This document shows positions 1 to 11,800 of a stretch of 64,000 nucleotides of DNA, in pieces. Each line of letters begins with the position of its first letter. Position 1 is the first letter of the stretch. Origin of the DNA: Microvelia longipes (lineage: Eukaryota; Arthropoda; Insecta; Hemiptera; Veliidae); NCBI GenBank assembly GCA_018340805.1, contig JACMZG010001908.1:43832130-43896129 (forward strand). The letters are read 5' to 3'. The notes under the pieces are model-generated. The model was not told the origin of the DNA. It did not search any database and saw only the letters and a list, made by a program, of their open reading frames with translations. Made by a program: the position numbers and the translations under genes.

Positions 1-186
1 TGACAGTAGTCTGATATTTTCTTCATCAACCTTCAAACAGAATTACTTCAACAACACACTTATTAAATTAATTCCTGAAGTAGTGTTAATTAAAGTAACG
101 TAGAAATTCATGCAGTAGGGGTGGGGGGTGGGGGCGTTGGATCTAAAACAGGGATCTAAACAGTTGGTTCAACTACCGCATCGAGC

Positions 187-675
187 CCTCTGAACATCAA
201 TGAGCACGACAAGCCCTATGAAGATCAATCAGTACGACGAGCCCTCTGAACATCAATGAGCACGACGAGCCCTCTGAAGATCAATGAGCACGACGAGCCC
301 TCTGGTCATCAATGAGCACGACGAGCCCTCTGAAGATCAATGAGCACGACGAGCCCTCTGATCATCAATGAGCACGACAAGCCCTCTGAACATCAATGAG
401 CACGAAGAGCCCTCAGAAAATCAATGAGCACGACAAGCCCTCTGAAGATCAATGAGCGCGACGATCTGAAAGATCAATGAGCACGACGAGCCCTGAAGAT
501 CAATGAGAACGACGAGCCTCTGAAGATCAATGAGACGACGAGCCCTCTGAAGATCAATTGAGCACGACGAGCCCTCTGAAGATCAATGAGTACGACGAGC
601 CCTCTGAAGATCAATGAGCACGACGAGCCCTCTGATCATCAATGAGCACGACAAGCCCTCTGAAGATCAATGAGA
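187..675. repeat. 28-bp minisatellite, about 17 copies
   Basis: Tandem units of about 28 bp around the core ATCAATGAGCACGACGAGCC, with A/G variants (gaacatc, gaagatc, gatcatc) and a few units shortened by 1-5 bp. The variation argues for an array of some age. No gene is seen here. Confidence 0.95.
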
Positions 676-889
676 GTTTGTTTAAGGCAAGATCAGTGTC
701 AATGACTATTATGACTAACTGTTCAATTGCTTTGTGTCAGTTATTAGAATTTAAGTTGTGTTTCAGTCCTTTGTCTTTTAAAGTAAGTCCAGTTATAGTA
801 AAGTTTGTGTCTGTCAAGTCGACGGTGCGTCGGTGAAATGTATGTTAATTATTAATTATTTTTGGGAGGGTGTTTCTTTGTTAAGCCAT

Positions 890-916
890 CTTCAAAGGGC
901 TCGTCGTGCTTATTGA
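890..916 (-). repeat. Single inverted unit of the 28-bp minisatellite
   Basis: AAGGGCTCGTCGTGCTTATT is the reverse complement of the minisatellite unit ending about 215 bp to the left. It is a lone copy in opposite orientation. Confidence 0.75.
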
Positions 917-1410
917 GACTAGAAGTTATTCACTGATAAGTAATTGTTTATTTTTGACAGTGACAGAAAAGAATGAAATATTTAATAGATTTTTTTCATA
1001 AAAACTGTAAAATTAGGGGAAAATAAAAATAAATGAATAAATTTTCTAAAAAACTACACTCAAATAGATTAAACCCTCATGAAAAAATCACTTAACCTGG
1101 GTTAAATATCTTAATACCACAATATAAAATATCATCCCTATAGGTGCTCTAGAATCTTGTTTCCACCCTGTGTTATTATAATTTAAGAACTTACATCTGC
1201 TGTTCTGAATTTAATGCATACATATAAATTAACTTCACGACGGCAAAAGCGCAAATATATAGGAGCATATTTAGCCAGAGAAGTTTATAAATGCTGCCTT
1301 TCCACCTGGTGAAAAATAATAATTAATTTAGGGTGAATCAAGCTATCATAATATCACAAAATTCGTTAGACAGAAAGAGAAACGGCGTACTTGTTTCTTA
1401 GGTATATTTG

Positions 1411-2246
1411 TATAGAGATATATACTAGAGGGGCCATAGCTTGGCTCAATACATTGAGATGCCTGAAACATATTTTTGGGGCTCTGTGTAACCTCAATGA
1501 AACCTCCTTTACGAGTAAGTTGAGGTTATAATTAATCAATTGATTTTTGCTTCCCGTACATTGTTTGTGTTTTGATTTGTATTTTTAACGTTCTAATGTT
1601 TAAGTTATTGTAATTTGGTACTCATTATTTGATTATATTTATCAAGGATTTTGAATAAAGGGGATGAGGCACTGTCGATTTGCCATGCAAAAAAGTGACC
1701 CCATCGAAAAAAAAACAGAAAGAATTCAACACGAAACACACGTCAAAAACCAACTGCACATACTTGGTAAAACTTCGCATGCTTACAATTCTTATAACAG
1801 CGCAGATCTTAAATTTTAGAGGCAAACTTACCTCTCAATGGTTTCCCATTTTCCATTGCTTGAGAAGGTTACAACAAAACACGCTTAAATTATCACTCAC
1901 TGAAGTGGCAAAGTATAGTCCAAAATTTAAAATTAATAAGCACAAATGACTTAACAAGCACCACAAATGTAACAATCATGAGAAGCACAGAAGAAAGTTT
2001 AGAAGCAAACTTGACAACCTTGCTGCATAACCTGCGTTTGGCGCCTTTTTTTCATTATAACCAAAGGGAAGGTAAGTTTGCTCCTATTTCTCTATCTCAT
2101 AGAACTTCCATGGGGTCAGAAATGTTCCTTAATGCGTCATCCCCTCTATTCAAGATCCTTGATATTTATAAGCAAAGGTGGTCAGGTTACTTTTTCAATG
2201 TTTCATAATTTAACCTATAGGGACCCTCTAGTAATATATCTCTATA
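1411..2246 (+). mobile_element. Family A MITE, copy A1, interrupted by C1
   Basis: The left end is TATAGAGATATATACTAGAG and the right end CCCTCTAGTAATATATCTCT. The body reads like the other copies (cctgaaacat...ggctctgtgtaacctc...gaaacctcc). The body breaks at 1642 and resumes at 2170, with C1 in between. Without C1 the element is about 310 bp. GGTATATT occurs on both sides, with two extra bases on the left. Confidence 0.85.
1643..2161. mobile_element. Family C MITE, copy C1, nested in A1
   Basis: 519 bp with terminal inverted repeats (CAAGGATTTTGAATAAAGGG and its near reverse complement ending ...TTCAAGATCCTTG). It is flanked by the perfect 8-bp duplication ATATTTAT (1635-1642 and 2162-2169). 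Small frames inside are non-coding shadows. The 8-bp duplication and CA...TG ends suggest a hAT-like non-autonomous element. Confidence 0.9.
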
Positions 2247-3958
2247 GGTATATTGACTTCCTTAGACATTCCTTTGTCAAATAGATGTATTGACAATGAA
2301 ATATCTTATTCGATTCAGAATCCTTTAACTAATAATATAAATCAAGAAACGTGTTAACAAAGGAATATTATATTCAAAGTAAATTCATTCCCTTGTCAAA
2401 TAGATATTTAACCAAGAAATACGTAATCCAGTACAATTTTTATGTCAAATAGTTATGTTGACCCAAAGGATCTTAAAATCTGAGCGAAACTTGGCATATG
2501 GCTAAGTTGTTATGCGTGACTGTAGATGCGTTAAGGCATAAAACTACCGTTTGTTGGCTTAGTTTTTTTTTCTTCGCGTTCTGCGTAAGAATGTCGAATT
2601 TGAAATTTGATCAGGAAGGAATCTAAAAAGTCCTCAAACGTCAAAATCTATTTAGTAGTTTTGGCTGTAGATCGTCAAAAAATAGAGCAGGAAGAATAAG
2701 AAGTAATAAATGCCATTTTCAACCCTTTTTTCAACTTCTCCCACCTTTCTTCGATTTGAATAAACTTTTCTTTAATTTTGATCTACATAACACGCCATGT
2801 TGCGTGCGGTGACAGCTCAAATTCCATCCTATGTAATCTTATGGGACGTTCTTAAACAGCTTGCGGTAGCGTTGCGGAAAATGGAAATTTCCGCAAACCT
2901 ACTAAACCCGCACAAATGATCTAGTGATTAGCATTTGATTGATTACAAAACACCTTAAAGGCCTGAAGCGGAAGAAACCTTTCTGTTTTCAAAGTTTTGG
3001 AATTTTTCTTATCCCCCCTTCCGATTAAAAGAAGAATACTTTTGTTTTGTTTGGATTTTGATTCTTGGCGTGCTTTAAGTCGTTTTATTTTTATTATTTT
3101 AATTTGATTTTAATAAAAGAGTTGTTTTTTATCTAAAAAATTAATATTATCTTGTTATTATAAAACACAATATTGTTATTTTATTACTTTTTTTGTGCTG
3201 TGTCTTTTTAAAGTGTTAAATTTTTCCTTTTAGTTTTGGTTAAAAGTTGTTTCTGAAAAAATTAAAATGAAATAAAAGTACAAATAAAAAGACACAGCTC
3301 GTCCAAAACAACCTTTTCTTCTTCGTTTCTTCAATCTTTGTTAAGATATAAATATATTTTTGTTTTCAAAATTCGGAACAAGAGTGCGCTGCGTTAGCGG
3401 CTTTAGCGGCCGTAGCGTTGGCAATTGTGGAACCACCATTTTCCGCATCGCAATGACCGCTACGCACGCACGCATCGCTACTGCAGTATTGTGAATGCAC
3501 CTTTAGTGGGTTTTTTACTTTTTTACTGACTTAAGCGGGATACCCCGCTTAACATTAACTTCATTTTTTGATTTGGCGGGCGGAACGATGCCGCGTTCCT
3601 AAGTATATGTATTTTATTCTTCTAGGTGGGTCCGTTATAATACTCTTACCCCATTGTATATAGAATGACTACGCACCAATATTTATTATTTATTTTATGT
3701 TTCAAATAAACTTAATCTTAGGATGTATTGTAATGGGATCCTAAGGTACCATCAATGTATTCAGTTAAGAGTTTTAGCAATCATTTCATTTTATTTATGT
3801 ATTTAATTATATTTTTTTTAATCAACCAAGTCAAATAGCTTGATACTTAGATTCATAAATATGCTTACTGGTTCCTGCCAAAAAAGATCCGTGGGTACTT
3901 TTATATCATTTTATGCTAGCTGACATTAAGGTATTTAATTGATTTATTATTCTGGAAA
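2247..3958. other. AT-rich stretch with a possible GC-ended MITE
   Basis: No gene seen. At about 2845-3502, two inverted segments rich in GCGTAGCG/TTGCGGAAAATGG (2862-2883 and 3397-3490, reversed) bracket AT-rich sequence, as in insect MITEs with such ends. Boundaries and target duplication were not resolved. Confidence 0.35.
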
Positions 3959-3959
3959 A

Positions 3960-4200
3960 GCTAAAAACAAAAGGCCTTCGGCGCTTTGCGACTTGGACGC
4001 TTTGCGGCCACAGTTCGTCATATTACTGGTTTATATAAGTGGCATACTGCCACGGTATAAGCGAATATTCAAATATATTAGTCAAAATACGTGATTTGTT
4101 TACATTATGTCAATTAATGATATTTTTTGCTTGACATATATATGTCAATCAATAAAACCAGAACTAAGACTAAGAGTGATAATATGGAACTTCGTATTTT
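3960..4200 (+). repeat. Dispersed repeat family E, copy E1
   Basis: A short GC-rich head (GGCCTTCGGCGCTTTGCG) is followed by an AT-rich tail with GTGATTTGTTTACATTATGT and TATATGTCAATCAATAAAAC. The tail recurs at 37395-37520 and 53990-54090. It is probably a retroposon, but the class is not established. Confidence 0.65.
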
Positions 4201-4255
4201 TAAACCATTGATATATATACTATATTCAGATTGGTGATTAATATATATTCATACA

Positions 4256-4258
4256 TAC

Positions 4259-4306
<48 letters not shown>
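4256..4306. repeat. (TA)n microsatellite
   Basis: Almost pure TA dinucleotides following a short ATAC-rich run. Confidence 0.95.
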
Positions 4307-4307
<1 letters not shown>

Positions 4308-4479
4308 TTGATAAGGAGACTCCTCTTTCAAAAATTCTACCTTCCCGCCACTCCCTCCTTCTATGATCCCCATCTCATAAGCTCATTTTTTTCTCTGAAA
4401 ATTCACTAAAATTATCGGATATGATCATATGTTATTCTATCTGCCCGACTGTTAAGCAAAATATACACCTGAATGCTAT

Positions 4480-4932
4480 TCCAAGTTTGAAATAAACCTT
4501 CCGTTTAGATTTGGCACTCATGTATATGACTATCATAAGTGCCGTTTCATTTCATTATTAGTATTAGTTCAATTTTTATTGAATCACTTGTGTACGTTTT
4601 TTAAAAAATTGGGAAAAGGTTCAATTGAGTTGAAATATAGTACAAGTGTCTATTATTACCTATTTATGAGTACACTAAGTTTCGGTTCAATACGACAAGT
4701 ATATCCATGATTTTTGTTGGATCATAAAAATTAAGGAGTATTGAGCGTGGTCAGTGCTGCATGGGTGACCGCTGAGAATGATACGGATTCATTTACTATC
4801 AGAAGACAAGCGAAGCGAGTCCAAAGGCATGTTGCAGTGTAAATTTGGCGAACTGTATTTCCGAGGACGAGCGTAGCAAATCCGATGTAATGAGGAAACG
4901 TTCCGAGGTACCCCTACCTGATTTTTTATTAC
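4480..4932 (+). mobile_element. Family D 5S-rRNA-like repeat, copy D1
   Basis: 4736-4796 resembles the 5S rRNA internal promoter: ATTAAGGAGTATTGAGCGTG, then GTCAGTGCTGCATGGGTGAC and CGCTGAGAAT. It continues into the shared tail with GACAAGCGAAGCGAGTCC and ends GTTCCGAGGTACCCCTACC. The left boundary is approximate. It is a retroposon-like copy, not a functional 5S gene. Confidence 0.75.
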
Positions 4933-5761
4933 TGTAGGGTTGGTTCTTGGCCCTTTAAAAGAACCTGGCGTGAATGTTTAACTGTAGAGAACAGATTCAT
5001 TTGTCATTCTTTGTACTATGGCGACTCGAGTTGACAGATTTTTTTGTTTTAAGCTTAACAAGACGCAAAACACATCTATAGCTAACATATTTAATATTAG
5101 GAATCTATAAGTGAAGAAATATTAATGTGAGTACTTGGGACACCAAAGAGGTTTTGATTTTAAACATATTGAACATTACATCGTCCTTATAACTAGAAGC
5201 TTCATTTATGCTATTTTCAGTTTAAAGAGAGAAGAGAAGTGTATATTGTTTGTAAGCAATAATGGTATGGGCTTACCTAAAAAGCAGTTTCCAGAAACTG
5301 CCAAAATGTCTGCAAGTTGCTACATGAGCTGTGTAGGTAATAGTCATTTTTAAACTTTAGTAATTTTAAATTGAAATTTAGTAAGCTAAGGACACCTTCT
5401 GATTTTTGCTTAGTTTTTATAAAAACTACAAGTTTACATCCCGTATGTACAGATCAATTCACCGCCCTATTTGGTTGAAGATAATTTTAAAATAAAATGA
5501 AAAATTGACATTTGAAACCAAAAAATTATTGTATCAAAATAAGTTAGTTTGATGAATCGATTATAAGTAATAATTACACATATAACGCAGAAACATTTTT
5601 TATAAAAATTCTCAAAAAAATAAAATTGACATGGCAGGATAGAAGACTTAATTATACGTTCTTATTATGATGTGAGACGTCATTGCAGGAATCGGTAAAG
5701 GTGTAACATTGAAATTTATTATTTATTACTGCAATGAAATCAATTCCAGACTAAATAAAGA
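4933..5761. other. AT-rich intergenic stretch
   Basis: No gene or clear repeat boundary is seen. A 72-codon frame at 5135-5353 has no recognisable motif and is within chance expectation for this composition. Confidence 0.5.
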
Positions 5762-6075
5762 GACTAGTAGGGATCCAGGAGGAAGACTAGACTAATGGCA
5801 CTAGGAGGAAGACTAAACTAATGGCTCCAGGAGGTAGACTAGACTAACTGCTCTAGGAGGTAGAGTAGACTAATGGCTGCAGGAGGTAGACTAGACTAAT
5901 GGCTCCAGGAGGTAGACTAGACTAATGGCTCCAGGAGGTAGACTAGACTATAATGGCTCTAGGAGGTAGACTAGACTAATGGCTCCAGGAGGTAGAGGTA
6001 GACTAGACTAATGGCTCCAGGAGGTAGAGGTAGACTAGACTAATGGCTCCAGGAGGTAGACTAGACTCTACTAGA
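5762..6075. repeat. 26-bp minisatellite, about 11 copies
   Basis: The unit is GGCTCCAGGAGGTAGACTAG plus ACTAAT, with a few longer units where GGTAGA is doubled. Confidence 0.95.
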
Positions 6076-6904
6076 GATCCAGGGGAAAGACTAGACTTAA
6101 AAAGAGATCTAGAAGGAAGTCTAGGCTCTAGTAGGGATCCAAGAGAAAATATCCATTTATACAGTGGGGCCACTTTTTCACCACTTTGGAGGCTTTTAAA
6201 TGTAAAAAAAATTTAAATAAATGTAATAAAATAAGAAAAAACAATTAAATTTTTAATTTTTAAGATCTTAAGATCCGAGGTTGTAAAAATAACGAAGTAT
6301 AATAAGAAATGCTAGGATATAGTAAAAACTTTAATAAAATAATAATTATTTGAAACTTATGCTCAACAAAAATAAAGAAGGGTTAAAAACATACATATAA
6401 CGAGCTTGTTTATCACATCACAACACTGTCCTAGAATATAGGAGCAGCTTTTTGATTCAAAACTCAGACTTATAAATGTTAATGAATCAAATAAATAGGG
6501 TAAATATTTTAAGAGGATTAAAACCATAATATAAAATTATAAGTTAAATAATAGAATAACTATTGTACATATTCTTTAAAAATGTTAACTATTTTATTGA
6601 TATATAATTTTAAGGTCTCAGTCAGATGACTTCTTTCAATATTCTGGTTAAAAACATAGTTATTTCAAAAGAGATAAGGCACCTCGACAATCATATTTTT
6701 GACAAATAAGTTTTCAGTTTATTAGTTTTATTAAAATAAACTTAATTGTATATAATTATCTATGATGTAACTAATATTTTCCAAGTTTTAGATTATTACA
6801 ATATCTAGAATCTTAATTTTGCGCCCCGGGTGGCCGCCCGATCCACCCCCCCCCTTTTAATCCGGCTCTGATTGCTGCAAGTGTTAATACGTGTTTAATT
6901 AGTT
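6076..6904. other. AT-rich intergenic stretch
   Basis: Decaying minisatellite edge, then very AT-rich DNA. The short GC-rich patch at 6824-6870 (GCGCCCCGGGTGGCCGCCCG) was not assigned. Confidence 0.4.
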
Positions 6905-7060
6905 CTATCCTTGTTACATAACCAGCGTTTCTCGCCTTTTATTATAGTCTTGCTAGGAAAGGTTCTAATGATCTAATGAATCAGGTTCTTCTAAGTCTAA
7001 TGAAACGTTCATGGGGTCAGTTAAGTTCCCTTATCGCGTTTTCTACTTTATTAAAGATCC
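6905..7060. mobile_element. Degenerate family C fragment, C3
   Basis: It matches the right part of C1: the frame of CATGGGGTCAGTTAAGTTCC, then ...TTATTAAAGATCCTAG in place of TTATTCAAGATCCTTG. Old and partial. Confidence 0.6.
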
Positions 7061-7298
7061 TAGTCACTAGTGAAAAAAACAATATTGAGATTAAAGTTGG
7101 TATTTCCTATTATTTTCTATCCGATCTACTAGAATATTTACAAGAATTAATTGAATAAAAAAATAACTAAATTTTAGACATGTTACAGTTAAATCCTAAA
7201 ATGTGTATTTCATAAAGTTACTAGTTATTACCAGATAAATAATAAAATATGGTAAAATTAATTCATTAGTTGTTTTGACAGAGATTTGTGGTATATGT

Positions 7299-7582
7299 TA
7301 AACATGGTTAAGAATGAATAAACACTTGAGTTTAAAAAAATATTTAATTGTTAAACCACAATGAGTACATAAAAAGAAAACTGATCGGTTTCAACTATAA
7401 ATTAGTCATCGCCAGAGTGCATTTATAAACTGATTTATAGAGTTTATAAGTTAGTACTCTGACGATTAATAATTTATAGTTGAAACCGGTCAGTTTTCTT
7501 TTTATGTACTTATTGGGGTTTGACAATTAAATATTTCTTAAACTCAAGTGTGTTTATTCATATTCATTCTTAACCATGTTTA
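7299..7582. repeat. Foldback palindrome, arms about 135 bp
   Basis: TAAACATGGTTAAGAATGAA at the left is mirrored by its reverse complement at the right end. Both arms carry AAACTGA(T/C)CGGTTTCAACT and a GTCATCG(C/T)CAGAGT-type motif. The arms differ by small indels. It is a non-autonomous foldback element or MITE. Confidence 0.85.
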
Positions 7583-8224
7583 TATTTATAGTAAAATTCA
7601 TGAAAAAAACATAACTAAAGGCATTTGGTTAAATTATTATATACAATACATATTTTATAAACTTAACAATATTTTAGGTTAATGTTTCTAGGGTCGGTGG
7701 GAAAATTACATAAGTCATTATTATAATTATTAATTATTATTTATCAAATTTATAAAAAGTTGGATTGTCATAATGTATTTTTACTCATTTATCTTATTTG
7801 ACGACAGTATTGACTTAAGTGGTTTTTACATTTGGTTAAGTAAGGTCTGAGAAATACTTTAATCGTATAAAAAAAATTGAAAAATTTGACATACCAGCAG
7901 TTACAAAAAGGGTTGCCTATGCAGTCAGTCTGTGGACTGACTTTTGATAGATCAACTTGGCATTGCCTTTAAAATTAAGGGAAACCACAGGAAAACCTCA
8001 ATCAGGTTAATCGGACACGCGGGTCCTGGGTGTAAAGGTTATATTATTATTTTTTTACGTTTTGGGGTTTAACTGTTAAGGTTTGGTCTCTAGATTTTTT
8101 TTGAGGCTCAGGGGAATAGTTAATTTTATTTACGAATTTAAGTGTATTTAATAATTTTATTTATTCATTTTGATCTCTCTGTAAAACCATAATGTTCTGT
8201 AACTATAACTTTAATGTAAATAAA

Positions 8225-8432
8225 TGGCTATTATTATTATTATATATTTATTCATTTTGAGAAGAACAGTCTTGATTTTTTCAGCATTGTATTGGATATC
8301 TTAAAGTTTGACATCTTGATATAATTTTTTCCGTTCTGTCTTATATTTGGTACAGTCTAGTAGAATATGTTCTACTGTTTCGTCTATTGTGGGACAGAAG
8401 TGGCATTTGTCTATTGCTGGGGATTTGCTTAT
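8225..8432 (-). pseudogene. LINE (non-LTR retrotransposon) 3' end fragment
   Basis: The minus strand reads DKCHFCPTIDETVEHILLDC followed by TKYKTERKKLYQDVKL and a stop. This is the C-x2-C...H-x4-C finger at the C-terminus of many non-LTR retrotransposon polyproteins. The 3' tail ends in TAA repeats. It is 5'-truncated. The AATAAA in its tail (8247-8252 reversed) is also the nearest canonical signal after yellow exon B. Confidence 0.75.
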
Positions 8433-8490
8433 GACTTTAAAGTTTTAACGTTAAGAAAAATAAATAATGATTTAACTTTTTAAATACTTA

Positions 8491-8853
8491 TTAATGATTA
8501 TTGTTAAATGTGATGGCACTAGAACTGGCACTAGATTGAGGCTTATTGGTTGGTTTTGTTGTTTGGCTAAAGTATATTCCAGGTCTAGGTGTAGGTCTTT
8601 GACTTGTTGTTGGTCCATAGAATCCTGGTTTTACTGTCGGGCTAGGTCTATAGTTGGACGATCCGATGAAGTTTGCACTTCCGCATTTACTCCCAGAGAT
8701 GAGGGCGTTAATGTTGCCCCGAATTATTTTGTAGTTGTCCTTATCTGGTTGAGTTTCACCGACGGCAATGTAGTCGTGTAGCCGTGATGCTAGAACGTAA
8801 AGTTTGTCACCTTTTACCTTCATTCCGGATGTAAAATGTATGTCTCTGTCATT
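8491..8853 (-). CDS. yellow-like: yellow-like gene, alternative terminal exon B (Pro/Thr/Ser-rich tail)
   Basis: The acceptor is aatttgatttcag, entering in phase 0. It encodes NDRDIHFTSGMKVKGDKLYV, LASRLHDYIAV, YKIIRGNINALISGSKC, then a low-complexity tail of about 60 residues (YRPSPTVKPGFYGPTTSQ, RPTPRPGIYF, NKPQSSASSSAI) and stop at 8491-8493. It matches exon A over the domain part, including the last Cys, and adds a Pro/Thr/Ser tail such as several Yellow proteins have. No other yellow exon was seen between 8853 and 15417, so the exon most likely belongs to the same gene as an alternative 3' end. A remnant of a lost tandem gene is the other possibility. Confidence 0.85.
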   Translation of the reverse strand, partial: NDRDIHFTSGMKVKGDKLYVLASRLHDYIAVGETQPDKDNYKIIRGNINALISGSKCGSANFIGSSNYRPSPTVKPGFYGPTTSQRPTPRPGIYFSQTTKPTNKPQSSASSSAITFNNNH

Positions 8854-11800
8854 CTGAAATCAAATTGGCGTTATTAGTGATCAATCAAATTTTAGGTACC
8901 CTTGGATAAAATTGTGACAAAAATTTAAATGAATGCTCAAATTTCTAAAGAGAATTACGTTTTTTTGTAGACCTTTTTAACGCAACGTACGTTAATTTTT
9001 TTGATTGCGCATGCTCAAACACAGTTTATTTTTTGATTGCGCACTAATTTCAGTTTTATTAAAATAAGTGGTTCCCTGTGGGTCGAGTGCACATGAAGAG
9101 ACCATTTTTTAAAGGTGATAAAATGTTCTATAAAACGAGTATTTAATTTTAGTGTATTTTCTCTAGAATTACTACTAAAAACTATTTCTTTGCTCTCTCA
9201 AACGAGACTAACTATATTTTTCCAATATTACAAAAAAATGACAAATCTTTAACATGTTTGTCAAGAAAAAAATCAAAAAATCAATCATATTATTCTTCGC
9301 TCCGCAACATTAATCATAAAAATCGAAAGACTACAACCAAAGTTTGGGCTCTTTCAAAACACCCAAAAAATTGTTAATTTATGCAAAGTCAACGAATAAA
9401 AAATATTGGCTTTTTGTGCACTTTTTGGCCATTTAACGAATGTTATAACTTTAGTTGTAGTTATCCGATTTTGAGGGAAACAGGGGAAAGACTAGACACT
9501 CGTTTTTACACTGGACACTCGTGATTAAACACTCGTTTTATAAAACATTTTATCACCTTTAAAAAAAGGTCTCTTCATGTTTTGCACTCGACCCAAAAGG
9601 AACCACTTATTTCAAGAAAACTAAAATTAGTGCGATTTATAAAATTTACAGTATGTGCAATCATGAAGGGCTCCCCTCTGGATAGGCAGACTATGCTTTT
9701 CCTTCATAATTTAGTGTATATTTTCAGAAAAATTTGGTTTGAAGTAGTACAAAATAAGTCAATTTTTTTCGGGTCCGGCTCATGGGCTATTATCACATAG
9801 AGGTGTGATTATTTTTCTCGGAAAGTACACTTACACATATAGGCAGGCAACATCATTCGAGGGCACACTAAGAAAGAATTTCCAGCTCTTTACAGTATTT
9901 TGATGCAAAATTAAATAATTTTATTAGTCATTAACTAGTCTAAGTACTGAAATACTTACATCATTAGATTGTTCACATCAATCGTTCGAACCACGGATTG
10001 TGAACGGTCGAATTCATCTGGGAGCTATAAGCTTTACTAAAAAACGTTACCGTCACAGCCGAACGCTTGGGCGTTCCAAACATGGAGATATTATTACTAG
10101 ACTCATAAAGAAAGAAATAAAGTCACTAAAGAAATTAAATTAGTCGAAAAGAAAATAAAGAAGTTGAAGTAAGGAGAGAAGTAAAGAATATAAAGAATTG
10201 TAAAATAAGTAAATAAAGCACAGTGTTAAGTAAGTAAGTATATTAGTAGTAGATAAGTTAGTAGAAGTAAATACAGTGAAGTGCTAGTAAAGTAAGTAAC
10301 GAAGTAGAAGTAAATACAGTAGTTATTTTTGAAAATGGGTTAATATCTCCATGTTTTTATTACTTTACTGGAGATTATTTGAGAATGGGTTAATATTTTC
10401 ATGTCTTGTTGACTTTACTTGTGATTCTTTGAGAATGGGTTAATATATCCACGTAATGGTGACTTTACTTGTGATTCTTTGAGAATGGGTTAATATCTCC
10501 ACGTAATGGTGACTTTACTTGTGATTCTTTGAGAATGGGTTAATATCTCCATGTCTTAGTGTCTCTAGTAGTGCTTCTTTGAGGATGGATTAATATATTC
10601 ATTTCTTGAATGTCCAAAATTTAACATCAAGAAAACAATCGAAAGTCAACGGTTACGTTCTCTTGTTCAGACGGTAGCAACCGCACTTGGACTTGTCATA
10701 ACCAGTAAATGACCATGAACGCTTTCTACTCCACTTACTGAGCTCTGGTATAAATAAGTTAAGAAAAAAAATGCATGAATAGAAAATAATAAATTATATC
10801 CTTTATTTTTACAATTCTATTTTAAAAATTACATACAAATTATTAGTAATATATTTTAATTAAAACTCTAAAATTGTTCTCTTATTAGTGATTAAAGCTC
10901 TTTTACTGGGCGATGGTTTTTTTAGATGTTCTTTACCAAGGAGTATCTTAAAATTATGGGGGGGGGGGGGGGTATACTGTAAGAATTGTTGGCTGGGGAG
11001 AGGGTGTGGGGTGTAACAATTGTTATTAATGTTACAGGTTTTTGACAAAAAAGAGAGGTAATATTGCCTACTTTAGAAACTGCATTGAATCCTAAGATAT
11101 ATGATACTATATCACTATTTCGGTAATTTTCTTTATCAAGCTAATGGTTAACATATACAATAGTTTTTTTTATCTATAACTACAAGAAAAACATATTTTT
11201 AACAAAAATCTATGGTATGTGTTAAACAATTGGATGATAAAAAATTACCTGAAAATAGTAATAAATAAACCATTTTTTTGCACTAAAATAATAACACAAT
11301 AAAACATACAATGATTAGTAAAATGTTTGTGCAAAGTCGACACTAAGCCGTGTTGCCCATATAGTCATATTAGTATCAAATTTATTATAGAATTTAATGA
11401 GGTTTCCAAAACATGCACTATTTTAAAGTAGTCCTAGAACCGGATCTGATAAAATGTGACAAATTTGTACTACTTCCAACCAAATTTTTCAAGAAAAAAA
11501 TTTGGTTTGAAGTATTCATTATACATAATTTAAGGTATATACCTTAAATTATTATGAAAAAAACATAGTCTGCCCTCCAGAGTGGAGCACCTTCATATGA
11601 TTGCACATGCTCAAAATTTTTAAAATCTCACTAATTTCAGTTTTTTTCTGGAATAAGTCGTTCCCTTTTGACCACGTGCAAAACATAAAGAGAACATTTT
11701 TTAAAGCTGATACAATATCTAATAAAACGAGTGTTTAAATCATCAAAATCGGAATAACTACAACCTTAGAAATAATACTATATATAAAGGAGCACAGGAC

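Noticed and set aside
187..675. Regular short repeats that could suggest a CRISPR array
   Set aside because: Units are adjacent with no unique spacers, and the context is an insect genome.
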